From JACOMS01 sp964352785 (GTDB lineage: Bacteria > Pseudomonadota > Alphaproteobacteria > Caulobacterales > Maricaulaceae), in NCBI GenBank assembly GCA_964352785.1, contig CAYGTI010000005.1:1-64000 (forward strand): a stretch of 64,000 nucleotides of DNA, read 5' to 3'. The notes below the pieces were generated by a model. It was not told the DNA's origin, did no database searches, and worked only from the letters and a program-made list of their open reading frames with translations. The translations under genes were made by a program, and so were the position numbers. Every line of letters begins with the position of its first letter. Within the stretch, counting starts at the first letter, position 1. Shown in pieces: positions 24,323 through 33,571 of this stretch.

Positions 24323-26320
24323 CTAATCAAACGCGCGCGAGACACCGAAAAATACGGTGCGCGGGCGTCCCGGAAAATACCGCTCTGACCCAAAAGCAAA
24401 ATCTGCTCTATCAGCATATTTGGCGTCAAACAGATTATCGATCCGGCCAAAGGCTTTTACCCCGGAGCCAACCGTATAATCGCCTCTAAGAATAAACACA
24501 TCATGCCCGTCATAAGACTGCGTATTTCCGGGGTCGGTTTTGTAAGCCCCAACATGACGCCATTCAACCTCTAGGCTCATATCTTGAACAGGCTGCGCTG
24601 TAAGCCGAAGATGCGCGAGCGTACGCGGCGCGCTATCCACATCATCGCCTTTGGTGATGGCATCCGCCGGGTTGGTCTCGCTTTCCGAAAACGCATATGT
24701 ATGCCGCGCCCATGTTGCATCACCGGACAGAGAGAGCCAGTCTGTTAGCGCGCCGCTAAAAGATGTTTCTACGCCAAGGTGGTTGGTCTTGCCATCGGTG
24801 ACATTAAATCCGCTGCTATTTCTAAAAAAGAAATTGTCTTTGCGCATAAGATAAACCGCGCCGTGAATATTGAAATCCCCCAGACGCCCCTTGACCCCCG
24901 CCTCTAAGCTATCGAGCGTTTCCACATTCGCATCGCCCGGAATCTGGTTAATTTGTACGGAATAAAGATCAGAGGTTTGGGGCGCGCGCGAGCCGCGCGC
25001 CATCCGTCCATACAGGGTCAAGTCTTCACTAAGGTCGTGCGTAATTCCGGCTTTGGGCGTGACCGTAAAAAAATCGTCAGATCGATCATCTACGCGTAAA
25101 AAACGGCCAAAGACGCCGCTGTCGATTTTATTATCATAATTATAGTCCGTATATTCAGCCCGCAGACCCAGATCGACAACGGTTTTTAGGCCTAAAACAA
25201 AATCGCGTTTTCCGTAGGCGGCAATAACCGCACTTTGGACGTCGTAATCATAATGCGCGCCCTGCACATAAGAAAAGCGTGTAGGGCTATCTTGAAACTC
25301 ATCCAAAAAACCTTTTGTATATTCAGCGTCTACGCCAATGATGTAATTCTTTCCGGATATAGACGTTAAAACTCCCGCGCTGGTATGGCCATTTTTTTCA
25401 AGCGCTTGACCAGGGACAAAATGGCGTAAAAACTTTAAATCTGTCCAGCGCGCATAAGGCATTATAGTCAGTGTTCGCCCGCCAGCATCACGCCGTAAAC
25501 GCAACTGAGAGCGCACAGATTTCCCATCGCGAAACGCTTCCGCGTTCGGGTTTGTAGAGCGAACGGCATCATCTTCATAAGCCCGCACACCGCGAATAAA
25601 TCCAGCCGTTTCCTGATTTAGGTTTTGAAATGATGTGAGCCACCGCGCCTCCCATGGCCCATGACCGCCTTGATAGGTGAATTGCAGTTTTTGCTGATCA
25701 AAGCCTGACGCAGCGCGAAAACCATTATCGTGAATAAATGCCGCGCTCAGACGCACTGTATTGGACGAGAGCGAAGCCGCTATAGAGGAGAACCCATCAT
25801 CGCTGCCCATAGCTCTGATAAAGCCACCTGCGCCCGGGTCTTTTGAAACCACATTGACCAAACCATGCACGGCGTTGGATCCGTAAAGAACGCTGCCCGG
25901 GCCTTTAACAACCTCAAGTCGCCCCGCAAATTCAGGCGCAGCTTCGAACAGGCCGTTAACATTGGCAAATCCGGCGGCGCGCAAAGGCACGCCGTCCTCA
26001 AGATATAAAAAAGAGCCAGCCCCCGCTCCGCCCGTCAGAACAGGCGAGCGAATGGACGTCAGATGCTCTTGCCCGCTTCCTCTATGAATATTGACCCCGG
26101 CAATGGCGTTGAGCGCTTCTGCCGGGTGCACGGCGCTTATCGTTTCGAGCCGCATGGCATTCAAAACACCAATGCTCCCTGCAACAGACGTGTCGGGTTG
26201 CGCTTCACGCTGTGCGGTCGCTACAATGTGATCCGCATTCGTTTGACTAAAAGAAACAGTCGGTAAAGTGACAAGCGCAGTACCCGCTAGAATGAGGTAT
26301 TTAAGAGGTCTTGAGTCCAT
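24323..26320 (-). CDS. TonB-dependent outer membrane receptor
   Basis: About 665 aa from ATG 26320 (an in-frame ATG at 26338 would overlap the TetR gene). Signal peptide ends SFSQ/TNA. The plug domain (about 40-150) has LNAIAGVNIHRGSGQEH, FLYLEDGVPLRAAGF and LEVVKGPGSVLYGSNAVHGLVNVV; the rest is a 22-strand barrel with many aromatic girdle residues, ending GVSRAFD. It imports a ligand in a TonB-driven manner. Its position behind the TetR regulator and beside alkB suggests uptake of an alkane-related compound, but iron complexes or other ligands remain possible. Confidence 0.93.
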   Translation of the reverse strand: MDSRPLKYLILAGTALVTLPTVSFSQTNADHIVATAQREAQPDTSVAGSIGVLNAMRLETISAVHPAEALNAIAGVNIHRGSGQEHLTSIRSPVLTGGAGAGSFLYLEDGVPLRAAGFANVNGLFEAAPEFAGRLEVVKGPGSVLYGSNAVHGLVNVVSKDPGAGGFIRAMGSDDGFSSIAASLSSNTVRLSAAFIHDNGFRAASGFDQQKLQFTYQGGHGPWEARWLTSFQNLNQETAGFIRGVRAYEDDAVRSTNPNAEAFRDGKSVRSQLRLRRDAGGRTLTIMPYARWTDLKFLRHFVPGQALEKNGHTSAGVLTSISGKNYIIGVDAEYTKGFLDEFQDSPTRFSYVQGAHYDYDVQSAVIAAYGKRDFVLGLKTVVDLGLRAEYTDYNYDNKIDSGVFGRFLRVDDRSDDFFTVTPKAGITHDLSEDLTLYGRMARGSRAPQTSDLYSVQINQIPGDANVETLDSLEAGVKGRLGDFNIHGAVYLMRKDNFFFRNSSGFNVTDGKTNHLGVETSFSGALTDWLSLSGDATWARHTYAFSESETNPADAITKGDDVDSAPRTLAHLRLTAQPVQDMSLEVEWRHVGAYKTDPGNTQSYDGHDVFILRGDYTVGSGVKAFGRIDNLFDAKYADRADFAFGSERYFPGRPRTVFFGVSRAFD

Positions 26321-26324
26321 CAGT

Positions 26325-26912
26325 TTAATCCAATGCATAAGCCACCCGATCTACAAACCTTTGAATCGCGTCAGGCGGAGATTGGTCGAGTTTCATCAAC
26401 GCAAACATATTTCCAGAGGCCAAGATAATCCGCGCATCCGAGCGGTCTTGATGCTCACCGGGCAACCGCTTTGTCACCTCGGTAAGCATCTCGTCTTGGA
26501 AAGCCAAATATTGCGGGCGCACATCCGGCCCAAAGGCAACAGACCAGTTCAAAAAAACTTTGATAATTTCCGGATCTTGATCGGCCATCATTTCATAGGC
26601 TTTTGCCATCGCTTTGACAGCATCAGCCACAGTTGTCGTGATGGGCGGCAGTAAATCAAACATATCAAAGACCCGCTTGCGGATATGACTAAAGACAGCC
26701 TCCGTGAGAGCTTCCCGGGTCGGAAAATAATTAAAGACTGTCGCGGTTGAGACACTTGCGAGTTTAGCCACATCGCCGTGCCCGGCGCGCTCAACCCCCG
26801 AGCGGGCATAGGCTGAAATCGCACATAAAAGAAGCTGCTCGCGTCTCTCTGACGGATCAAGGCGCTGACGCGGCGGGATGACAGGGGAACTCATGGCGCG
26901 CTTATGGCTCAA
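26325..26912 (-). CDS. TetR family transcriptional regulator
   Basis: A 195-aa TetR regulator. The N-terminal helix-turn-helix (about 20-65) includes GVERAGHGDVAKLASVSTATVFNYFPTREAL (position about 38-68), the typical TetR recognition pattern with YFPT. The C-terminal ligand-binding domain is all-helical. It is divergent from alkB with 82 bases between, in which lies a near-perfect 28-bp palindrome that is the obvious operator. The receptor gene follows four bases after its stop, so TetR and receptor are probably co-transcribed and jointly controlled. Confidence 0.94.
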   Translation of the reverse strand: MSHKRAMSSPVIPPRQRLDPSERREQLLLCAISAYARSGVERAGHGDVAKLASVSTATVFNYFPTREALTEAVFSHIRKRVFDMFDLLPPITTTVADAVKAMAKAYEMMADQDPEIIKVFLNWSVAFGPDVRPQYLAFQDEMLTEVTKRLPGEHQDRSDARIILASGNMFALMKLDQSPPDAIQRFVDRVAYALD

Positions 26913-26942
26913 CCCCCTCTAAGATTCAATGACGTTTAAAGA

Positions 26943-26988
26943 TTGACACATACCAAATAATCACTATTGATAGTTTTATCAATAGTGA
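26943..26988 (+). promoter_or_regulatory. alkB promoter with overlapping palindromic operator
   Basis: TTGACA (26943-26948), 16-base spacer and TATTGA (26965-26970) form a good promoter. TCACTATTGATA (26961-26972) and TATCAATAGTGA (26977-26988) are a perfect 12-bp inverted repeat with a 4-base gap. It covers the -10 element and ends six bases before the alkB ATG, touching the GAGG ribosome-binding site. The neighbouring TetR protein is the likely binder, which would block transcription. Confidence 0.75.
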
Positions 26989-26994
26989 GGCCGT

Positions 26995-28116
26995 ATGACA
27001 TTTTTAGACGCAGAAAAACCGAAAATTTCTCCAAGACGGCACTTATGGCTCATTTCGTTGACCTTTCCTTTAACTCCGCTTTGGGGCATAGGCCTCGCTG
27101 TGCTGACTGGAAATCCGCATATGATATGGGTACCTGTCGTTCTGTTTTATATAATTATGCCGTTGCTGGATCATTTCGTTGGTGATGATAAAAAAGATAT
27201 CCTCGGCATGATGGAAGACGAGGCAGCGCTCTCGCCTTTTTATAGATTTATGGTGCATGCGCTGCTGCCTGTTATTTACGTAACATGGCTGGCCGGGGCA
27301 TGGTTTGCCGCCACACAAAGCTTGCCTGTAGACGCTTATATTGCACTTGGTATCGCCCATGGCTGGGGATTAGCCTTTGCGATTAATTCAGGGCATGAAG
27401 TGGGACACAAGACCGATAAGCTCTCTAAATGGATGGCTTTATTCATGCTCGCACCGAGTTTTCTGGGTCACTTCCGCGTTGAGCATAATCAAGGACACCA
27501 CAGCGATGTAGCAACCCCTAGAGATCACGCGACGGCCCGTTTCGGCGAAAGCTATTGGGCGTTTATTTGCCGCGAAATTCCGGGTGCGTGGGAGCGCGCG
27601 TGGCGGCTAGAAAGCAAGCGCGCATCCCGCAAAGACTATTCAAGGTTTTCATTGAAAAATGAAGTTGTAATATCTGTACTGATGGCCACACTACTCTGGG
27701 GCGGCGTGTTGCTCTGGCTCGGCCTCGCGGCTTTGCCCTATATGTTGATAACGTGGTTTGTCTCGGTGACGGCACTGAGTTCGCAAAATTACTTCGCCCA
27801 TTACGGCATGCTGCGCGATAAACGCCCTGACGGCAAATACCTACCGTGTCAGCCGCACCATTCTTGGAACTGCAACCAACTTGTCACAAACCTAACAACG
27901 TATAATCTGGCGCGGCATTCAGATCATCACGCGAACCCCTCGCGTCACTACCAGCACTTACGTACCTTTCCAGATGCACCACAGCTCCCATATGGCTATA
28001 TGACCATGAATATTATTGGCTATTTTCCGCCGCTCTTTCGCAAAATTATGGATCCGCGCGTTTTGGCAAATGTTGGCGGCGATATGGACAAAGTCTTGAC
28101 CGCCGATAAGGTTTAG
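26995..28116 (+). CDS. alkB: Alkane 1-monooxygenase
   Basis: A 373-aa AlkB-type di-iron integral membrane hydroxylase that oxidises n-alkanes at the terminal carbon. Histidine motifs: HEVGH (about 134-138), EHNQGHHSDVATPRDHATAR (about 162-181) and LARHSDHHANPSRHYQHLR (about 304-322), plus the NYFAHYG segment. Six membrane helices are visible. Length is close to the usual 370-400 aa. No rubredoxin or rubredoxin reductase gene adjoins; electron donors must lie elsewhere. Its last four bases overlap the convergent channel gene. Confidence 0.96.
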   Translation: MTFLDAEKPKISPRRHLWLISLTFPLTPLWGIGLAVLTGNPHMIWVPVVLFYIIMPLLDHFVGDDKKDILGMMEDEAALSPFYRFMVHALLPVIYVTWLAGAWFAATQSLPVDAYIALGIAHGWGLAFAINSGHEVGHKTDKLSKWMALFMLAPSFLGHFRVEHNQGHHSDVATPRDHATARFGESYWAFICREIPGAWERAWRLESKRASRKDYSRFSLKNEVVISVLMATLLWGGVLLWLGLAALPYMLITWFVSVTALSSQNYFAHYGMLRDKRPDGKYLPCQPHHSWNCNQLVTNLTTYNLARHSDHHANPSRHYQHLRTFPDAPQLPYGYMTMNIIGYFPPLFRKIMDPRVLANVGGDMDKVLTADKV

Positions 28117-31100
28117 TCTGGAGTCTTTTTGGGCGCCGCCTTTGATGCGCGCTTTGCTTTCGGTAAGGGCTGACTGGTATGAGGTTTTGGCGGAATGATA
28201 TGTAAGTCGCGCTGCGGGAAGGGAATAGAAATGCCTTCTCTTTCAAGGGCTTTGTTCACGTCCGTATGTATAGAGTGACTGACAGGGAAGCGGTCCTCTA
28301 CGTGGCGCAGGAAAGCCCTTATTTCAAAATCCAAAGAACTATCACCAAAGCCGAGGAAAAACACTTGCGGGGCTGGCGTTGTCAGAATTTTTGTGTTCCC
28401 TTCAACAGCCTCTTGAATGGCTTTCTGGGCTTTATCGGTATCGGTTCCGTAAGCGACTCCCACACGAACGATCAGCCGCGTTGTCGAATTTGATAACGTC
28501 CAGTTGGTGACGCGGCCGGTGATCAGTTCTTTATTTGGAATAAGAATTTCTCGTCGATCAAGATCGGCCAATGTTGTTGCGCGAATTTGAATGCGCGTGA
28601 TCGTCCCGCTTTGATCTCCAATCGTTACATAATCGCCAATTCGTACCGGACGCTCAAACAGGATAATGAGGCCACAAATAAAGTTCGCAATGATTTCCTG
28701 AAGGCCAAAACCGATACCCAAGCTTAGCGCAGCGACGATCCATTGGAATTGCGACCACTCCGTCCCAAGCTCATTAAACGCCACAATAACGCCAAAAGCG
28801 ATAATAAGATACCCAGCCACGCTCACAATAGCGTAGCGCGTTCCGGCATCAAAGCGTGAACGGCTTAGGATAAAGACTTCAAGAAAACCCGGCAGGTTTT
28901 TTGCTGCTAAGAACGTCACAATAACAATTGCGAGCGCTTGGAAAATATTCCACAGCGACACTGCATCCTTAACAATCAACCCTTCTGCGTCTGTTACATT
29001 ATGCGTCCAAAGCTCTACATTATCAAAAATTGATAAGGCCGGTAGCAAATCTTGCCAAAAAGCCCACATCAAGGCGGCAAAGCCGAGTACCACAAATGTA
29101 TTCAGGAGTTGTGAGGACTGACGGCTAATGGTTTCCAAATCAATTTCTTCATAATTGACCGGCGCAGGGGGTGCGTCGCCCCTCTCCTCAGCTGCTTCTT
29201 TTTCCTGACGCGCCTTTACGCTCATTTCACGCCGCTCAATAGCTTGGCGCAGAGCCAATCTGCGCTGAGCAACAACCACCGTACGCCGGATTAAACCATA
29301 GGTAATATATGTCCCAATGGACAAGCCACCCGAGAAGAACAGTCTTGAGAGAAGCTCTCGCGCCGTATCGTAATAGCCCGCCGCTGCAAGCACCGCAGAC
29401 AAGGCGGGTAGGCCAATAACAAGAAACGCGATGAACCGGCGGTAGCGCCAAATAAAGCTATTTTCGTTAAATGCTGTCTTGAAAGACCCGCGTTTTGCCC
29501 AAAAAATATTGCCCCCGAACGTCGCTAATGCAAAAGCCGTCACCATAAAGGCCAGCAAGCTGAAGCCCTCATAGATATCAGGCTCACGGCTGTTTTGCGT
29601 GACAGTCACGAGCGCAATCGTCACGCCAGCAAACGGAATGAACCACCCGAGCTGTTTGGCGACGCGGCGCCGGATTTGAGCCGGTAATTTATAGTGTACG
29701 TCCAATAGCGAGAAATCGCGGTTCCACTCTTTCCATGTCAGGAAAAACCACATGAAACCTGAGAGCTCAACACCGGTTTGTCCCAAGGCCTGAATAAACA
29801 AATCAGGACTCTCATTAGATTTAAAGAGAATGCCCATGAGCAAAAGAAATAGCGGAATGGGCGCCGCTATAAGTCCGCAAGCGGCGATGACTTTGGGTGT
29901 ATGCCAATAAGAATCTTTTTGTACGCGCCCCACGCTTTTAGCAGTTAATGAAATATTGTCTCGGAGGTTTCGGCGTAGCAAAAGAATCCCCGTGATAATC
30001 AGGGCGAAAAGCACGACCAAAAGAAAGTAAGTTTGGCTTTGAACCGTAAAGACGCTGACAATACGGGACAGTCTTTCCGGACGAAACGTATCAAACGCGC
30101 CGCGCATCGCGCGAACAGGCCAACGCGAATCAATGGCCGCCACGCTAGGGAGCCAGAGCAGTTTTTGATCTAAAAGGTTTCGAAGGTCTTCAGTATGTTT
30201 CAAAAGCTCAAGCTGCAGCGTTTCCAAATCATCACTTTCGGAAATACTGGCAAAAGCCGCATCAGACATCTCAGCCAAAAGGTCACGGCGGGCCGCATAT
30301 AAAACCTCGAAAGACGACATTTCACCTGCCGTCAAACGAAGAGCGCCTTGTTCATTGACTGTTTGCAGCACAGCTCTTTCTTGCCCAATTGGATGTTCAC
30401 GCAATTCCTCTTGAGCCCATAAGCGGTCTTGGGTCGCCGTTAAAATTGTTTCACGGGTTTCGTCTATCTCTCCTTTCACGGCATTTACAGACGGGCGCTG
30501 ATTACGCAGTCGGCGCAGAGTTGAACTGGATTGACGGTTGATATTACCTAGCTCAGTTAATTGGAGGGCGATTCGTAAATCACTGCGAATAATATCACTG
30601 CGGCTTCGGGCATTTGCTTTTTGTGCAGGAGCCGAACTGGCGTCTACAGCAATACGAATCAGCCTGTCGCTGATAGCCACGTTTTGCGCTGCAAAGTCGA
30701 TCAAAAAAGAGTGGCTACTTTCCAGAGCGCTGAGAGTGCTTAGCGTTTCCCGCCATATATTTTGAGCCTCTGACAAACGTCTTTGTCCCGTCTGATTTTG
30801 AAGGCGAATAACGTCACGCTCAACTTGCTGTGTCTGCAACTCCGCCAAGTCACGGCGGTGCGTTAAAATTTGTTCGCGGCCAGATAGGCCGGCAATCTCG
30901 CGCTCCAATGCCAGAATTTGCGCACGGCGAAAATATTGCCGGGCCTCGAGCGCATAGCGGCGCGCACGGCCCGCCACATCCAACTCTCCAAACTCAGCCG
31001 TGGTTTCAAGCTCAAGCGTAATTGTTGATAAACGCGCCCGGGCTTCTGATAATGTTTCGCGCGTCGGTTGCTGTAGTAAATCTTGTATTTCATTATTGTA

Positions 31101-31589
31101 ACGGCTGATTTCTGCTCGTAGAACCCGCAGGTCGCCCTCTTTAGTGATAAGGTCTTGCTGCAGTTTGAGTAGGGTTTCGCCCGTAATAATATCTGTTGAT
31201 CCGTCATCCTCTACGGTGCGTTGCGCTCGCAACCGCGCAATTTGCTCACGAAGCGTCTCTAGCGTAGCGGGTGCATTCTCCAACTCGCGTTGTAAACGAA
31301 CGGCTTTTTCCAAGTTTTGCGTGGCATTTTCCAGAGCTGTGCGTGCAATGTCATAACTCTCGGACGCGACGGATATTTGCTCAGGCGTTAAATTTGGATT
31401 TTCGGCTAATTGTGCTTTCTGTGTTGCAAGCATATCGGCCGTAAAATTAGGCCCCGTTAAAGACAGCTCACTGGCCGTTTGCGCAAGCCCGTGCAGAGGC
31501 ACAGCCACTGCAACCCAGCACAGAACAAACCTGAGAAATCTCAATACCGCAGCGCGGGCGAACGGTGCATATGTAAGAGACATCCTCAT
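28113..31589 (-). CDS. Large mechanosensitive channel, MscS/MscK type
   Basis: A 1158-aa protein. Signal peptide (about 1-37), then a long periplasmic coiled-coil region to about 500 (repeated Leu/Glu/Arg heptads, DUF3772-like), about ten membrane helices (about 540-950), and a C-terminal MscS pore and beta domain: LGIGFGLQEIIANFICGLIILFERPVRIGDYV (about 975-1006), followed by 'IRATTLADLDRREILIPNKELI'. Such MscK/KefA-like proteins open under membrane tension to release solutes. The basic C-terminal tail (KPHTSQPLPKAKRASKAAPKK) is odd but not unknown. Convergent with alkB with a 4-base overlap. Confidence 0.93.
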   Translation of the reverse strand: MRMSLTYAPFARAAVLRFLRFVLCWVAVAVPLHGLAQTASELSLTGPNFTADMLATQKAQLAENPNLTPEQISVASESYDIARTALENATQNLEKAVRLQRELENAPATLETLREQIARLRAQRTVEDDGSTDIITGETLLKLQQDLITKEGDLRVLRAEISRYNNEIQDLLQQPTRETLSEARARLSTITLELETTAEFGELDVAGRARRYALEARQYFRRAQILALEREIAGLSGREQILTHRRDLAELQTQQVERDVIRLQNQTGQRRLSEAQNIWRETLSTLSALESSHSFLIDFAAQNVAISDRLIRIAVDASSAPAQKANARSRSDIIRSDLRIALQLTELGNINRQSSSTLRRLRNQRPSVNAVKGEIDETRETILTATQDRLWAQEELREHPIGQERAVLQTVNEQGALRLTAGEMSSFEVLYAARRDLLAEMSDAAFASISESDDLETLQLELLKHTEDLRNLLDQKLLWLPSVAAIDSRWPVRAMRGAFDTFRPERLSRIVSVFTVQSQTYFLLVVLFALIITGILLLRRNLRDNISLTAKSVGRVQKDSYWHTPKVIAACGLIAAPIPLFLLLMGILFKSNESPDLFIQALGQTGVELSGFMWFFLTWKEWNRDFSLLDVHYKLPAQIRRRVAKQLGWFIPFAGVTIALVTVTQNSREPDIYEGFSLLAFMVTAFALATFGGNIFWAKRGSFKTAFNENSFIWRYRRFIAFLVIGLPALSAVLAAAGYYDTARELLSRLFFSGGLSIGTYITYGLIRRTVVVAQRRLALRQAIERREMSVKARQEKEAAEERGDAPPAPVNYEEIDLETISRQSSQLLNTFVVLGFAALMWAFWQDLLPALSIFDNVELWTHNVTDAEGLIVKDAVSLWNIFQALAIVIVTFLAAKNLPGFLEVFILSRSRFDAGTRYAIVSVAGYLIIAFGVIVAFNELGTEWSQFQWIVAALSLGIGFGLQEIIANFICGLIILFERPVRIGDYVTIGDQSGTITRIQIRATTLADLDRREILIPNKELITGRVTNWTLSNSTTRLIVRVGVAYGTDTDKAQKAIQEAVEGNTKILTTPAPQVFFLGFGDSSLDFEIRAFLRHVEDRFPVSHSIHTDVNKALEREGISIPFPQRDLHIIPPKPHTSQPLPKAKRASKAAPKKTPD

Positions 31590-31765
31590 AGGCTTTATAT
31601 AGTGCAGAAATAAGGTTAACGGCGAACGAATTTTATCACGGGAAACACTAAACTCCTATATTGCATTTGCGCTACCGCGCCGTTACCCAGCCTCATGAAA
31701 AACAATCGGTTTCAAACGCTCATTCCAAAGCCTTGCAAAACCCGCGCAAAGTGGGGCACCTGCTA

Positions 31766-33571
31766 ATGGCACCGCCGCTTCTCACGCTTGACGATATTCA
31801 CTTGACCTTTGGCAGCACGCCCCTTCTTGAGGGCGCGGGGCTTATGGTACACAGCCATGACCGCTTGTGCCTTGTCGGACGAAACGGATCGGGGAAATCC
31901 ACCCTGCTTAAGATTGCGGCAGGCTTGATCGAACCCGACCAAGGCGAGCGCTTCGTTAAACCCGGTACAACCGTGCGCTATCTACCACAAGAACCTGACC
32001 TAACAGCCTATGACACCATTGAGGACTATGTGCGAGCAGGACTGACAGGAGCTGATCAGGATTACCGTATCCCTTACTTACTCGATGCACTTGGACTTGA
32101 CGGTAGCGAAAGTACACAGCATCTGTCCGGCGGAGAGGCGCGCCGCGCCGCGCTTGTACGCGCGCTAGCGCCAGAACCTGATATTTTAATGCTGGACGAG
32201 CCCACAAACCATTTGGATCTACCGGCGATTGAATGGCTGGAAGATGAATTGTCCGGTATGTCCTCAGCTATAATTTTGATCTCACATGACCGGCGCTTTC
32301 TTGAAACGCTGTCAAAGAAAACGGTTTGGATGGACCGCGGCGAGTCGCGTACGCTTGATAAAGGGTTTGGCCATTTCGAGGACTGGCGGGACGAGTATAT
32401 TGAGCAAGAAGAGCTAGAGCGGCATAAACTCGACCGTAAAATCGTGCGTGAACAGCACTGGGTTGTTCACGGCGTCAGCGGACGCCGCAAACGTAACGTC
32501 AAGCGCCTCAAAGACCTCGGCGCACTCCGCCAACAAGTCAAAACCCAGCGCCACATCACAGGCGATGTCAGCTTTACCACCGTTGAGAGCCAAAAGTCCG
32601 GCAAAGCCGTCGCAAGGCTTGAACATGTGAGCAAGTCTTTCGCCGAGCGCCCTATTATCTCAGACTTGTCCGTTAAGATCGCGCGCGGCGAGCGTCTTGG
32701 CATTGTCGGACCGAACGGATCCGGCAAAACCACGCTTTTGAAATTAATAATGGGCGGGCTGGACGCGGATAGCGGCACCATCACGCTGGGTACAAACTTA
32801 AACCCGTTGATTATCGACCAGAAACGCGAGAGCCTTAACCCGGACTGGACGTTAGCAGAGGCGCTGACGGACGGTGGGGGGGATAGCGTTATTTTGGGTG
32901 AACGCACGGTACACGTCATGCGCTATATGAAAGATTTCCTGTTTCAGCCTGAGCAGGCGCGAACCCCGCTTCATGCCCTCTCAGGCGGAGAACGGGGCCG
33001 ACTGCAACTCGCCAGAGGCCTACGGCATCCCTCCAACCTCTTAGTGCTGGACGAACCGACAAATGATCTGGATTTGGAAACACTGGACTTACTACAAGAA
33101 CTCGTCGCTGACTATGATGGTACGGTACTCTTGGTAAGCCATGATCGCGATTTTATTGACCGCACAGTTACGCGTACTTTGGCCTATGAAGGCCCGGGAC
33201 AATGGCAGGTCTACGCCGGCGGCTACACGGATATGACCGTGCAGCGTGGACACGGCGTTAAAACCCGCAAAGCCGCAGAAACATCTAACCAATCGTCTAA
33301 GTCATCTAAAAACAAGGTTTCAAAACCTGAGGCCAAAACCAAATTGAGTTACAAACACAAATTCAGATTAGAGCAACTCCCGGGTGATATCGCAAAAACG
33401 GAAGCCCGCATCACAGCGCTTGAAGGCAAGCTGGCGGACCTAGACTTTTTTAATCGCGACCCTGACGGATTTAATACCACCGTTGAAAATATAGGACGCG
33501 AGCAAGAGCGCCTCGACGCGCTTGAAACCGAATGGCTCGAACTTGAGGCGCTCAAAGACGAGCTGGATTAG
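31766..33571 (+). CDS. ABC-F family ATP-binding protein (Uup-like)
   Basis: About 601 aa from ATG 31766; the frame is open from 31661 but the first 35 residues have no family match. Two ATPase cassettes: Walker A GRNGSGKS and GPNGSGKT, signatures LSGGEARR and LSGGERGR, Walker B DILMLDEPTNHLD and NLLVLDEPTNDLD. The interdomain linker is rich in Lys/Arg; a C-terminal coiled coil (about 520-601) matches the Uup/Ettase DNA- or ribosome-binding arm. ABC-F proteins act on ribosomes or DNA, not in transport. Its end overlaps the convergent TadG-like gene by four bases. Confidence 0.93.
   Translation: MAPPLLTLDDIHLTFGSTPLLEGAGLMVHSHDRLCLVGRNGSGKSTLLKIAAGLIEPDQGERFVKPGTTVRYLPQEPDLTAYDTIEDYVRAGLTGADQDYRIPYLLDALGLDGSESTQHLSGGEARRAALVRALAPEPDILMLDEPTNHLDLPAIEWLEDELSGMSSAIILISHDRRFLETLSKKTVWMDRGESRTLDKGFGHFEDWRDEYIEQEELERHKLDRKIVREQHWVVHGVSGRRKRNVKRLKDLGALRQQVKTQRHITGDVSFTTVESQKSGKAVARLEHVSKSFAERPIISDLSVKIARGERLGIVGPNGSGKTTLLKLIMGGLDADSGTITLGTNLNPLIIDQKRESLNPDWTLAEALTDGGGDSVILGERTVHVMRYMKDFLFQPEQARTPLHALSGGERGRLQLARGLRHPSNLLVLDEPTNDLDLETLDLLQELVADYDGTVLLVSHDRDFIDRTVTRTLAYEGPGQWQVYAGGYTDMTVQRGHGVKTRKAAETSNQSSKSSKNKVSKPEAKTKLSYKHKFRLEQLPGDIAKTEARITALEGKLADLDFFNRDPDGFNTTVENIGREQERLDALETEWLELEALKDELD

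Noticed and set aside
32467..32919. 150-codon minus-strand frame within the ABC-F gene.
   Set aside because: Antisense to conserved ATPase motifs; no family features of its own.
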